From: Sphingomonas sp. Leaf208
Lineage (GTDB): Bacteria > Pseudomonadota > Alphaproteobacteria > Sphingomonadales > Sphingomonadaceae
Reading direction: 5' to 3'
Length of the DNA: 64,000 nt
Assembly: GCF_001421415.1 (NCBI RefSeq)
Contig: NZ_LMKH01000001.1
Coordinates: 62,001 to 126,000, forward strand
Made by a program: the position numbers and the translations under genes. The notes under the pieces were generated by a model that made no database searches, was not told the origin of the DNA, and saw only the letters and a program-made list of their open reading frames with translations. Positions 35,588 to 44,103 of this stretch are shown here, in pieces. Every line of letters begins with the position of its first letter. Position 1 is the first letter of the stretch.

Positions 35588-36796
35588 TCACAGCAGATGC
35601 GGCTCGCTGCGGAAACGGCAGGGCGTGATCGGCAGGTCGGTGTCGAAGGCGGCTTGGGGCTGGTTACGCAGGTCGCGGTAGATCCCGACGATCTGCTGGC
35701 CGACCGCATCCCAGCTATACACCTGGCGGCATTCCTCCAGCGCCGCGGTCGCCAAGCGCGTGCGCAGGTTCGTATCGGTGATGACGCGGGCCAGCGAGGC
35801 GGTAAGCGCGGGCACGTCGCCGGGATCGGTCAGCAGGCCATTCTCGTCGTCGCGGACGCAGTCGACGACGCCGACGGCGTGGCACGAGACGACCGCGAGG
35901 CCGCACGCCATCGCCTCGAGGATCGTGTTCGAGAACCCCTCGGCATAAGTCGGCGACACGAACACGTCGTGTGCACGGTAGAGTTCGGGGACCGCGTCAT
36001 AGTCCGCATAGCCGCTGAACGTCACGCGGTCGGTAAGCCCGAGTTCGGTCGCGAGCGCCTGCGCGGGGTCGACGTCGGGACCGATGCCGGAGATGGTCGC
36101 GTGCCAGTCGCCGCGCACGTCCGGCAGCGCGTGGAGGAAGTCGAGCACGCCTTTGCGGCGATCGACGCGACCGTGATAGAGCAGGCGGACCGGACCTTCA
36201 GGCGCTGCCTTGGATGCCGGCGTGAAATGGTCGGTATCGACGGCCCCCGGAACGATCGTAAACCGGTCGAGTGCGGTGCCGAGCCGGTCGTGGACTTCGC
36301 CCGCGAAGCTGTTGCCGCCGATCAGCAGCGCACCGGCATGGTCGAGCACGCGGACCATCGAAAGCCGGTGCGTCTCGCAGCATGAGCCGACCCAATGCCC
36401 GTCACCGCCCTGGATCGACACGACGCAGGGCAGGCCGAGGAGGCGGGCCGCGATCATCGTCGCCCAGCCGGTCGGATAGCCATATTGCGCGTGGAGCATG
36501 TCGAACGGATTCACCGCATGGTCGCGCGCGATAGCCTCGACCAGCGCGTCGATATCGCGTTCAAAATCACCGCCATCCTGTTCGCCCAGCGCTTCGAGGC
36601 CGACGACGCGCACACCCGGTACCGGGGGCGGGGGGCCGCCGCCATAGACGCGGGCGCGTGCCGGATCGCCGTAATATTGGCTGATCATCGTCACGTCGTG
36701 GCCCGCCGCGACAAGCTGGCGCAACAGGTTGATCGCGTAGATCGACATGCCCGATATCGCGGGGAAAAAGCGGCGCGAGACGAAGCAGATCCGCAT
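35588..36796 (-). CDS. GT4-family glycosyltransferase
   Basis: 402 residues; it starts 1 nt inside the stop of the TIM-barrel gene (TGATG). GT-B fold: MRICFVSRRFFPAISGMSIY, SIQGGDGHWVGS, the donor site SPTYAEGFSNTILEAMACG (EX7E motif) and GENGLLTD-like loop DENGLLTDPGD. It precedes the PIG-L deacetylase, the order seen for GlcNAc transfer followed by deacetylation, but the donor sugar cannot be read from the sequence. Confidence 0.88.
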   Translation of the reverse strand: MRICFVSRRFFPAISGMSIYAINLLRQLVAAGHDVTMISQYYGDPARARVYGGGPPPPVPGVRVVGLEALGEQDGGDFERDIDALVEAIARDHAVNPFDMLHAQYGYPTGWATMIAARLLGLPCVVSIQGGDGHWVGSCCETHRLSMVRVLDHAGALLIGGNSFAGEVHDRLGTALDRFTIVPGAVDTDHFTPASKAAPEGPVRLLYHGRVDRRKGVLDFLHALPDVRGDWHATISGIGPDVDPAQALATELGLTDRVTFSGYADYDAVPELYRAHDVFVSPTYAEGFSNTILEAMACGLAVVSCHAVGVVDCVRDDENGLLTDPGDVPALTASLARVITDTNLRTRLATAALEECRQVYSWDAVGQQIVGIYRDLRNQPQAAFDTDLPITPCRFRSEPHLL

Positions 36797-37626
36797 CAGG
36801 CAAGTGCCGCACGAAGATAGGCGATCGATTCCGGAATAGCCTGATGCGCGCGGGGGCTCTCGCGCGACAGTTCGACGCAGACCAGCTTGTCGAAGCCGAT
36901 CGACTCCAGCGCGGTGAGGATGGCGGGAATGTCCATGTCGCCCTGGCCGAAGGGGAGGTGGCTGTGATCGCCGCGGCGCATGTCCTCGACCGCGACGGTG
37001 CCGAGACGGTCGGCATAGGCGCGCACCGCGGCCTCGGGGGCGATATCCTGCGTGACGAGGCAGTGGCCGGTGTCGAGCGCTAGCCGCAGGTCCGGGTGGC
37101 GGATCGCGAGCCGCGCATAGTCCGCGACGGTCTCGATCAGCATGCCGGGTTCGGGTTCGAGGCTTACGGGAATGCCGGTGCGCGCGGCATGCTCGACGAC
37201 CTTGCCGAGGCCAGCGTCGAGCCAGTCGAGTGCGTCACCATGCGCTACTCCGGGCTTCGGCACGCCGGCCCAGAACGATACGGTCTCGGCATTCAGGATC
37301 GCCGCGACCTCGAGCGCGCGCGCGAGGAACGCAACGCGGCGCTCTCGGCCTTCGGGATCGGCCGTGACCAGCGTCGGTTCATGCTTGTCGCGCGGGTCGA
37401 GCAGATAGCGCGCGCCGGTCTCGATCACCGAACCCAGCCCGAGCGACCGCAGCAGCGCGCCGACCCGCTCCGCCTCGCGTGCCCAATCGTCGGCAAAGGG
37501 ATTGAGGTGGTGATGATCCAGCGTCAGCGCGACGCCGTCATATCCGGCGTCCGCGATCAGGTGCAGCGCGTCGTCGAGCCGGTGGTTGGCCGCGCCGTTG
37601 GTGTTGTACGCGAACCGCAGCGTCAT
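36796..37626 (-). CDS. Sugar phosphate isomerase/epimerase-like TIM-barrel protein
   Basis: 276 residues of the xylose-isomerase-like TIM-barrel (AP endonuclease 2) superfamily. The visible metal-binding side chains are in TGARYLLD, VSFWAG, SLEPEPGMLI, LDTGHC and VCVELSRESPR. Family members isomerise or epimerise sugars and inositols; some act on inosose in inositol catabolism. The ATG overlaps the YcaO stop. With MIPS and Gfo/Idh in the operon, an inositol-derived substrate is plausible. Confidence 0.82.
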   Translation of the reverse strand: MTLRFAYNTNGAANHRLDDALHLIADAGYDGVALTLDHHHLNPFADDWAREAERVGALLRSLGLGSVIETGARYLLDPRDKHEPTLVTADPEGRERRVAFLARALEVAAILNAETVSFWAGVPKPGVAHGDALDWLDAGLGKVVEHAARTGIPVSLEPEPGMLIETVADYARLAIRHPDLRLALDTGHCLVTQDIAPEAAVRAYADRLGTVAVEDMRRGDHSHLPFGQGDMDIPAILTALESIGFDKLVCVELSRESPRAHQAIPESIAYLRAALA

Positions 37627-39143
37627 CGTGCCGCCTCCGTCTCAAGGCCCTGTTCGGACCAGGCGACGTGATGCGCTTCGGGTTCGCGGTAGAGCGGATA
37701 GAGCGGGCCGATGATTTCATCCGCCAGCGCGGTATCGAAGAACGGCTGACCGCCGAGCCGCGCGACTGCTTCCTCTGTGAGGCGGACGGGCCGGCGGGTT
37801 GCGCTTTCCTCGCCGCCGAAGCTGACCAGCGGGCTGCCGAGCGCGACCAGCTTGGCGACGTTGCGCTCGCCGATCCGGTAATAGCTCATCGTCTCGACCT
37901 CCATGCCCGGCACGATCACCTTGACGACCGCGACGCTGGCATCCGCGGGGGACATGTCCACGTAAAGGATGTCGAAGCCGGCCGCCTCGACCGCCTCCCG
38001 TGCCAACCGTCCGCGAGCCCGCGCATCGGGAACGTCCGCGCGCGGCAGGTCGGCAAAGGCGCGGCGGCTGCGCTCGGCGAGCATCGTGCCGGCGAGCCAG
38101 TCCCTGAGCGTCGCTGCGTCGACATCGGTCCAGCGCTGCATCTCCGAGAACGCGCGGCTGTCGCTCGATTTGGCGGCGCCGCCGGCCTGCGCCATGAACC
38201 GGTCGATATAGCCGAGTGGCGCGATCGTCTCGGCGAGCGCCATTGGGCCGTGTGCGAAGGCTTTCCGCGCGCGGCTGGCGGCGTATTCGGCGATCGCCTT
38301 GGCCAGCGCCTGCACCGCGTCGGGATGCGCCGCCTCGCCGCACGCCGTCGCCATGATCGGCACCGCGGGCTCGCGCGCATCGACACCGACGCAATAGACG
38401 TTGGCGAGGCCGAACTCGTCGGTTGCGAACTTCGGGATCACGCGGACATCGGCAGCGGCGAAGCGGTTGATCAGGTCGCCGATCTCGCCGGGCAGGCTCT
38501 CCGGCATGTCGATCGCGACGCCGCGGTCGAGCGCGCGGAACAGCAGCCCGTTGCCGTCGCGCTGGAGGATCTCGCACAATCCGTGGCCGATCGCCCAGTC
38601 GAGATCCGGCCCCGCGCCCATCCCGTTCGAGATGATCGTCGTGAACGGCACGTAGCCGGGTTCGAGCTCCTTGGCGGAATAAGCGGCGAGGTCGATCGGC
38701 ACGAGGACGCTCGAGCCGTCCGCCCACCGCCTGGCCTCGACCCAGTCGAGCGGCGTTTCGCGGCCAACCGGGGAACCGGCAGGCAGGCACAGCGTCAGCG
38801 GATCGGCGATCCCGCTCTCGCCGCGTTCGCGGACGAGCTCGGCGTAGCTGCCGTGCGTCTTGCCGCGCGCCGACAGGGTGAGCGTCGGCCAGACCATTTC
38901 GGCGATCTCGCCCAGCGCACCCAGGATCGCGCCCTCGTCGGTCGCCCCATAGCCGACGCCGTACGGCATGATGCCGTTGAGGTCCGCAGTCTCCGGGAAC
39001 AACGCGACCACCCAGACTGGGATGCCCACGCGGTCGATGCCGTCGATCGGAAACGCGACGATGTCGCCGGCGGGAAACGCGTCGAGATAGACGTGGCAGG
39101 CCGTGCCCAGCTGTTCGGGCAGGCCGGTGATAGTGCGGGTCAT
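37623..39143 (-). CDS. YcaO-family ATP-dependent cyclodehydratase-like protein
   Basis: 506 residues; ATGA overlap with the upstream gene sets the start. YcaO features: the helix GAILGALGEIAEM (71-83), ISNGMGAGPDLDWAIGHGL followed by CEILQRD (171-196, matching the ATP-site 'EL.ERD' region) and AKAIAEYAASRARKAF (281-296). YcaO enzymes use ATP to activate amide oxygens (thiazole or oxazoline formation, thioamidation, amidine formation). The C-terminal Pro-rich PxPxP tail typical of azoline-forming members is absent. No TfuA, E1-like partner or precursor peptide gene is adjacent. The substrate is unknown; a non-ribosomal small molecule is likely. Confidence 0.85.
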   Translation of the reverse strand: MTRTITGLPEQLGTACHVYLDAFPAGDIVAFPIDGIDRVGIPVWVVALFPETADLNGIMPYGVGYGATDEGAILGALGEIAEMVWPTLTLSARGKTHGSYAELVRERGESGIADPLTLCLPAGSPVGRETPLDWVEARRWADGSSVLVPIDLAAYSAKELEPGYVPFTTIISNGMGAGPDLDWAIGHGLCEILQRDGNGLLFRALDRGVAIDMPESLPGEIGDLINRFAAADVRVIPKFATDEFGLANVYCVGVDAREPAVPIMATACGEAAHPDAVQALAKAIAEYAASRARKAFAHGPMALAETIAPLGYIDRFMAQAGGAAKSSDSRAFSEMQRWTDVDAATLRDWLAGTMLAERSRRAFADLPRADVPDARARGRLAREAVEAAGFDILYVDMSPADASVAVVKVIVPGMEVETMSYYRIGERNVAKLVALGSPLVSFGGEESATRRPVRLTEEAVARLGGQPFFDTALADEIIGPLYPLYREPEAHHVAWSEQGLETEAAR

Positions 39144-39955
39144 AGCGGGATCCTCTTCACGCCCGGCGCACGGGCCAGCGCCTCGTCGAGCACGGCGACG
39201 GCGACATCGCGACCGATTTCGGGGGCATATTCGAACGGGGTCAGCACGGCATCGAACGCCAGCGGTGCGATCACGTCTCGATATTGGCGGATCTCGCCGT
39301 GCGTCAGCGGGATGTCCTTGTGGAACGCCTTGTGGCTCGAGATCGCGTGGCTGACGCCTGCGGCGTCCTGGTCGATCTTGAACATGTCGCCGCAAAACAG
39401 GCGCTTGCCGACCGCATCGTGGAGCGCCGCCTGGCCTTCGTAATGGCCGCCGACGTGATGCAGCGTGTAGCCCGGCGCAATCTCCAGCACGTCGTCATAC
39501 GGCGTCGTAACGCGGAACGCCTTGGTCATGCCGAGGTCGTTCTTGTGGATCGCGAGCATGTCAGGGTTGCAGTCGCGCTGGAGCTGGAACAGCGCGCCAT
39601 AGCCATGCGCATGGCTGGCCGCGAGATAGCGGATCCCGCCGAGCCGCGCGATCTGCGCGAGCATCGCGGCGGAGTAATAGGGGGCCGCCTCGAACGCGAT
39701 GTTGCCGCCCTCGCGCACGATCAGCCAGCCGGTGCCGCCGAGCCCGAGATGCGGCGTGGTGGTGAACGCCCAAAGATCGTCGGCGACCTGTCGCCAGCTG
39801 CCGTCGTGGGTTGCGGCGACATCCTGTTCGGGGAGGAAGCACCAACCGTCCTCGGGCAGGTCGTTGCGCGTATCGTTGCACACCGGACAATCGGCGGGCG
39901 CGAAATGGCGCTGCCAGAATCCACAATGCGCGCAGGCATACCAGCTCAGAGGCAT
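39140..39955 (-). CDS. Metallo-beta-lactamase-fold protein with N-terminal zinc ribbon
   Basis: 271 residues. The N-terminus carries two CxxC pairs (Cys8/11 and Cys23/26), a rubredoxin-like zinc ribbon. The MBL-like body keeps HAH (115-117) but lacks the usual downstream Asp-His of HxHxDH (here HAHGYG); HVGGHYEG supplies His171 and LFCGDMFK supplies Asp190. The metal site is therefore partly conserved. It could be a hydrolase, a redox protein or a non-catalytic partner of the neighbouring YcaO. It overlaps the upstream oxidoreductase gene by 10 nt. Confidence 0.8.
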   Translation of the reverse strand: MPLSWYACAHCGFWQRHFAPADCPVCNDTRNDLPEDGWCFLPEQDVAATHDGSWRQVADDLWAFTTTPHLGLGGTGWLIVREGGNIAFEAAPYYSAAMLAQIARLGGIRYLAASHAHGYGALFQLQRDCNPDMLAIHKNDLGMTKAFRVTTPYDDVLEIAPGYTLHHVGGHYEGQAALHDAVGKRLFCGDMFKIDQDAAGVSHAISSHKAFHKDIPLTHGEIRQYRDVIAPLAFDAVLTPFEYAPEIGRDVAVAVLDEALARAPGVKRIPL

Positions 39956-40947
39956 GATCGCGCCTCGGTGTAGGCGGCGTCGAAAAGGCGCATCAGCGAC
40001 AGGTCCCGGTCAATGGAGAAATCATGCGCGCCGCCGCGGACGGCGGCGGCAAACGCGGCGGCCTGCGCGGTGAACGGCGACAGCGCGGCGTCGAAGGGGA
40101 GGGCGGTCTCCTCGCCGGTGCGGGCGCAACGCCGGATCACGGTGCCGCCCTCGGTCTGGCCCATCGTGTCGGTCGCGACGAGCAGACCGTCCTCGCCGAG
40201 GATCTCGAGGCGACGGCGGGGCAGGACTTCGGGGCAGTTATAGGCGACGTGGCTCTGGACCAGGATGCCGCCTGCGGTGCGACCCGACAGGATGCCGCCA
40301 TCGTCGACCGGATAGTCGTGGATGCGCCGTTGCAGGTCGATATGCAGGCGGGCGAGCGGTTCGTCGACCAGCATCGCCGCGAGATCGAGGCCGTGGAGCG
40401 CGAGATCGATGACGGCGCCGCCGCCCGCGGCCGCCGGATCGGCGCGCCAGTTGCAGCCGCCGCCTTCGCTGGAAGGCGACCAGCTCGGGTCGACCCAGCA
40501 GGCATAGACGATCCGTACCGCGATCGGTCGGCCGATGGCGCCGTCGCGGATCGCCTGCGCCATCGCGCGATGTGCGGGGTGATGGCGCTGGTCGAACGCG
40601 GTGCCGTAGAGGTGTCCTGCGACGGCCGATCCGATCGTCTCGGCATCGTCCAGCGTCGCGGCGATCGGCTTTTCACACAACACGGGCACGCCCGCCGCAA
40701 CGGCCGCGCGGACCGGGTCGGCATGGAGATTGTTAGGCGTGGCGACGTAGAGGCAGTCGAGCGCGGCATCGGCCAGCATCGCCTCGGCGGTATCATAGGC
40801 GAGGATCCCGCCGGACATCGCGCTGGCCTGCGCCATCGGCGAGGGGTCGGCGATGGCAACCAGCGTCCCGCCCGCCGCGGCGATGCCGGGCGCCATATAG
40901 TCGCGCGCGACCCAGCCGAAGCCGACGATCCCCCAGCGCATGCTCAC
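39946..40947 (-). CDS. Gfo/Idh/MocA-family oxidoreductase
   Basis: 333 residues from a GTG overlapping the methyltransferase stop (an ATG two codons later is also possible). Rossmann motif GIVGFGWVARDYMAPG, then VATPNNLHADPV and the family's catalytic lysine motif VLCEKPIA. The C-terminal domain includes DLALHGLDLAAML. Members are NAD(P)-dependent sugar or inositol dehydrogenases; inositol 2-dehydrogenase belongs here. MIPS in the same operon makes an inositol or inosose step attractive. Confidence 0.88.
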   Translation of the reverse strand: MSMRWGIVGFGWVARDYMAPGIAAAGGTLVAIADPSPMAQASAMSGGILAYDTAEAMLADAALDCLYVATPNNLHADPVRAAVAAGVPVLCEKPIAATLDDAETIGSAVAGHLYGTAFDQRHHPAHRAMAQAIRDGAIGRPIAVRIVYACWVDPSWSPSSEGGGCNWRADPAAAGGGAVIDLALHGLDLAAMLVDEPLARLHIDLQRRIHDYPVDDGGILSGRTAGGILVQSHVAYNCPEVLPRRRLEILGEDGLLVATDTMGQTEGGTVIRRCARTGEETALPFDAALSPFTAQAAAFAAAVRGGAHDFSIDRDLSLMRLFDAAYTEARSCL

Positions 40948-42038
40948 CACCGGGCCGGCAGGTCGAGGACCCGACGGGTTCGTGTGTCCTCGCCGGTGTC
41001 CGACAGCCATGTGGCAGCCGGGCCATATTCCGTCCGGTAGCGATCGGACGGCCAGCGCGGCGTTTCGCCGTCAAGCAACGGGTTCAATTGCAGGACCGCA
41101 TCGGCAGTCGGCATCGCCAGTCCGCCGGTCAGCGGACGCGCCGTGCCGCCATCTGCCTCGACGATCGACCATGCCTCGATGGCGGGATCGTCGGACCATC
41201 GGGTCGATACGGGCGCGTCGATGGCAAGCAACGCCCGACGCAACTCGCGCTCGTCGTAGACGACGGCATCGGGAAACAGTCGTGCCCATTCGGACGAAGC
41301 GCGTGCCGGTCCCATTGCCCCGCCAGAGACGGCGGCGTTGTGGAGGTGGCTTACCGCAAGCATGCCGCCGGGTGCGACGGACTGGCGCAGCAGACCGGCA
41401 ATCCGCGGCGGGTCGGGCAGGAAATAGAAGGCGTCGTGACATGCGACCAAGTCAAACTTCCGCGTTTCGACCGGCCACAGCGCGGCAGCGTCGAACACGA
41501 CATACTCCGCGGCCGGTGCGACCCAGTGCTTCGCGAGCCAGCATTTCGAGAACACGACGTCCGCGCCGACGCACGCGACCCCTCGCGCTGTCAGTTCGCG
41601 GAGATAGTGACCGATCCCGCAGGCCAGTTCGAACGCAGTACCCGGCTCCCGCCAATGCGCCTCGAGTAGCGCGAGCCCGGCAAGATACGTCGGATCGCTC
41701 CAGCGATGCGCGAAATAATCCGCGACGGGCCCCATCCGCAGCAGCTCCATCGCCGCGCGCAGCGTCAGCGTGTTACGCTCGCTCACCAGCTGTTTCAGCT
41801 CGCCCAGATCGGTCGCGGGGCCGGTCCACCACGCATCCTGGTCGGTCAGTAACGCGACCAGCGCATCGTCCGGGCAGCCTGCGTCGAGATGGTCGAGTGC
41901 CACCCCAACCAGCCCCTCGCTGTCGGTCCGCAGATACGGGATGCCATCGACCACCGGCCAGCGCTCGCCGGGTGCGGCCAGCGAATGCGGCGTATCCGCG
42001 ACGAGCGGCCGTCCGGTGACGGGCGAGCGATACGTCAA
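40944..42038 (-). CDS. SAM-dependent methyltransferase
   Basis: 364 residues. The N-terminus (YRSPVTGRPLVADTPHSLAA) looks like a Trm112-type small domain, followed by a class I methyltransferase with motif I FELACGIGHYLREL (136-149), a post-I acidic strand ending VGADVV and motif IV FDLVACHDAFYFLPDP. It would methylate a cluster intermediate (O- or N-). ATGA overlap with the upstream HD-like gene. Confidence 0.82.
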   Translation of the reverse strand: MTYRSPVTGRPLVADTPHSLAAPGERWPVVDGIPYLRTDSEGLVGVALDHLDAGCPDDALVALLTDQDAWWTGPATDLGELKQLVSERNTLTLRAAMELLRMGPVADYFAHRWSDPTYLAGLALLEAHWREPGTAFELACGIGHYLRELTARGVACVGADVVFSKCWLAKHWVAPAAEYVVFDAAALWPVETRKFDLVACHDAFYFLPDPPRIAGLLRQSVAPGGMLAVSHLHNAAVSGGAMGPARASSEWARLFPDAVVYDERELRRALLAIDAPVSTRWSDDPAIEAWSIVEADGGTARPLTGGLAMPTADAVLQLNPLLDGETPRWPSDRYRTEYGPAATWLSDTGEDTRTRRVLDLPARW

Positions 42039-42928
42039 AACAGGCCGACGTCCGCCAGCACGCGGTCGTGGAACGTCTTGACCGGGCCGGCGTGGACGAG
42101 TTCGTAGGTGTGCAGGACGCTGTCCATCGTCGTCGAAGCAGCGCGCAGGTGCTGTTCAATCTCGAGTACGCGGTCGAGCACGTCGGCCGCATGGAACGCC
42201 CGCGCCGTCGGCGACGCGTCGCCAGCGATCGGCGCGATCGCCGCGCGAACCTGCGCCGCGACCGCCGGATCGAGCATCGCCATCGCCTGCTCGCGCGCGG
42301 CATGGATCACCCGGTCGAGCAGGTCGCCGAGCAGCACCTCGCCGGTGAACCCCGCGTCGGGCATCGCCGCATTATGGAAATGATGCGCCATCGACGCGAG
42401 GAACACCTCCGCCGGGTCCGCGCCGTAACCGGGTGCCGCGAGCACGCCGTACACCGCGACGATCAGGCAGTGCTCGGCATGGTTCTCCGGCGGCTGGAGC
42501 AACAGGCGCGGCCGACCCGGACAGGTGACGCCCGCACGCGGCTGCGTCGCGAGTTGCGTGACGAACCGCGGCACCGGCCCCACCGCCGGTGCGCCCTCGG
42601 GCAGTGCATTGCGGAGGTCGGCCGCGAGCGCCGGGTCGAGCAACACCGCCACCTCGTCGAACCCGCGTTCGAGCACGGCACACGCTTCCGCATCGGACAG
42701 CCCAAGCTCGGCCAGCGTCGCGCGATCGAGATCACCCAGTCGCGCCGCGGCGAGCGCGGCGGCGACCGTGCGACGCATCACCACCGCCGGCGCATCGCCC
42801 GCGGCCAGCGCCGCCCAGCCGCGCGCGAACAACCGGTCGGCGATAGACCCGTCGCGCTCCGCCGACCGGATCCGCTTCAGGTCGCCCAGTTCGCGCAGCA
42901 GCGGCAGATGCGCCGCACCCAGCGTCAC
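42035..42928 (-). CDS. HD-superfamily-like protein
   Basis: 297 residues, mainly helical. NHAEHC (His150, His153) and MAHHFHN (His182, His183) sit where HD-type phosphohydrolases place metal ligands, but the canonical HD pair is replaced by HH, so activity is uncertain. A phosphatase acting on inositol phosphate after MIPS is one idea; another is a di-iron oxygenase of the MIOX-like HD branch, which would suit an inositol substrate. ATGA overlap with the MIPS gene. Confidence 0.6.
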   Translation of the reverse strand: MTLGAAHLPLLRELGDLKRIRSAERDGSIADRLFARGWAALAAGDAPAVVMRRTVAAALAAARLGDLDRATLAELGLSDAEACAVLERGFDEVAVLLDPALAADLRNALPEGAPAVGPVPRFVTQLATQPRAGVTCPGRPRLLLQPPENHAEHCLIVAVYGVLAAPGYGADPAEVFLASMAHHFHNAAMPDAGFTGEVLLGDLLDRVIHAAREQAMAMLDPAVAAQVRAAIAPIAGDASPTARAFHAADVLDRVLEIEQHLRAASTTMDSVLHTYELVHAGPVKTFHDRVLADVGLF

Positions 42929-44103
42929 CGGCGGTCGAGCCAGGTGTCGAGGATCAGCTGCTGCTCGCCGAACGCGTGGATGGGCTCACCGCCGTCGGCG
43001 GTCTGCGGCATCTTGAAGAAGATGCCCATCTGATCCTGCACGCCGCCTTCGCCGCGAGTCTGCGCCAGCGCCAGGCAGCGCGCGATCTCGATCGCCAGCG
43101 GTGCGGCGAGCACCGAATCCTTGCACAGGAAGTTCAGCTTCAGCTGCATCTTCTGGCCGAGGAAGCCGGTGAGATCGATGTTGTCCCACGCTTCCTTGTT
43201 GTCGCCGCGCGGCTTGTAATAGTGGATCATGATGATGTGATCCTCGACCGGATAGCCAAGGATCTGGTCGAGCACCGACTTCTTGGTATCGACCTTGGAC
43301 GCGAGGCTCTTGGGATCGTCGAGCGCGAGGCCGTCCGAATTGCCGAGGATGTTGGTGGAGAACCAGCCGTCGACGTGCAGCGCGCGATCACGCAGCGCGG
43401 GCGCAATCACCGTCTTCAGCAAGGTCTGCCCGGTCTTGCCGTCCTTGCCCGCAATCGGCACGCCGCGCTGGCGCGCGAGTTCGGCGAGCGGTGCGACGTC
43501 GGCGGCGACCGACGGCGTGAAATTGGCGTAGGGCGTGTCGCTGGCGATCGCGGCATAGGCGTAGAGCATCGCCGGGCTGATCGCCGCGTCGTCGGCATCG
43601 AGACCGCGTTCGAAGCCCTCCACGCTGGTCAGCGCATCCGCACCAAGATCGGCCTTGCGCTCAGTCGAGGCGAGATTGATCATCACCACCCGGTCGAGGT
43701 TCTGCTCGGTCTTGAAGCGCGCGAGATCGTCCTGGATGTGCTGGACCGCGGCACGGTGGCCGGGCGCGGCGATCTTGTTGGCGCCGTCGATGTTCGCACA
43801 GAAGTCGGTCGATCCGACTGCCGGCCAGGGCCGCATGTCCGACAGGCTGGACGCCCCGTTGGCGAGCTCGCTCTCGCTCAACACGCCGTGCTTCAGCGCA
43901 GCGGTCGCCAGGTCGTCATGGCTGAGGTCCCAGCCGCCGAAATGGAGGTCGCGGTATGCTGCCATGCCGTCGACGTCGCGGCTAGCGAGCGGCAGGCCCG
44001 ACAGGTCGTTCGACCCCGCACGGATCATCGCGATCCCCGCCGCCGCGGTGGTGGCCACCGCGCCATTCAGTCCGATCACTGCGATCCCGACCCGTTCGCC
44101 CAT
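42925..44103 (-). CDS. Inositol-3-phosphate synthase (MIPS)
   Basis: 392 residues; GAGAGG lies 8 nt before the ATG. NAD-binding start GIAVIGLNGAVATT, then GKDGKTGQTLLKT and STNILGNSDG, matching the MIPS signatures 'GdDfKSGqT' and 'nylGNnDG'. It converts glucose-6-phosphate to myo-inositol-1-phosphate via NAD+. First gene of the thirteen-gene cluster, so it probably commits the pathway to an inositol core. The promoter should lie in 44104-44200; no clear box pair was found there. Confidence 0.88.
   Translation of the reverse strand: MGERVGIAVIGLNGAVATTAAAGIAMIRAGSNDLSGLPLASRDVDGMAAYRDLHFGGWDLSHDDLATAALKHGVLSESELANGASSLSDMRPWPAVGSTDFCANIDGANKIAAPGHRAAVQHIQDDLARFKTEQNLDRVVMINLASTERKADLGADALTSVEGFERGLDADDAAISPAMLYAYAAIASDTPYANFTPSVAADVAPLAELARQRGVPIAGKDGKTGQTLLKTVIAPALRDRALHVDGWFSTNILGNSDGLALDDPKSLASKVDTKKSVLDQILGYPVEDHIIMIHYYKPRGDNKEAWDNIDLTGFLGQKMQLKLNFLCKDSVLAAPLAIEIARCLALAQTRGEGGVQDQMGIFFKMPQTADGGEPIHAFGEQQLILDTWLDRR

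Noticed and set aside
37668-39443. Long plus-strand open frame (591 codons) opposite the YcaO and MBL genes
   Set aside because: Composition is typical of a shadow of GC-rich genes, with no family features; the minus-strand genes have overlapping stops and starts and clear motifs.
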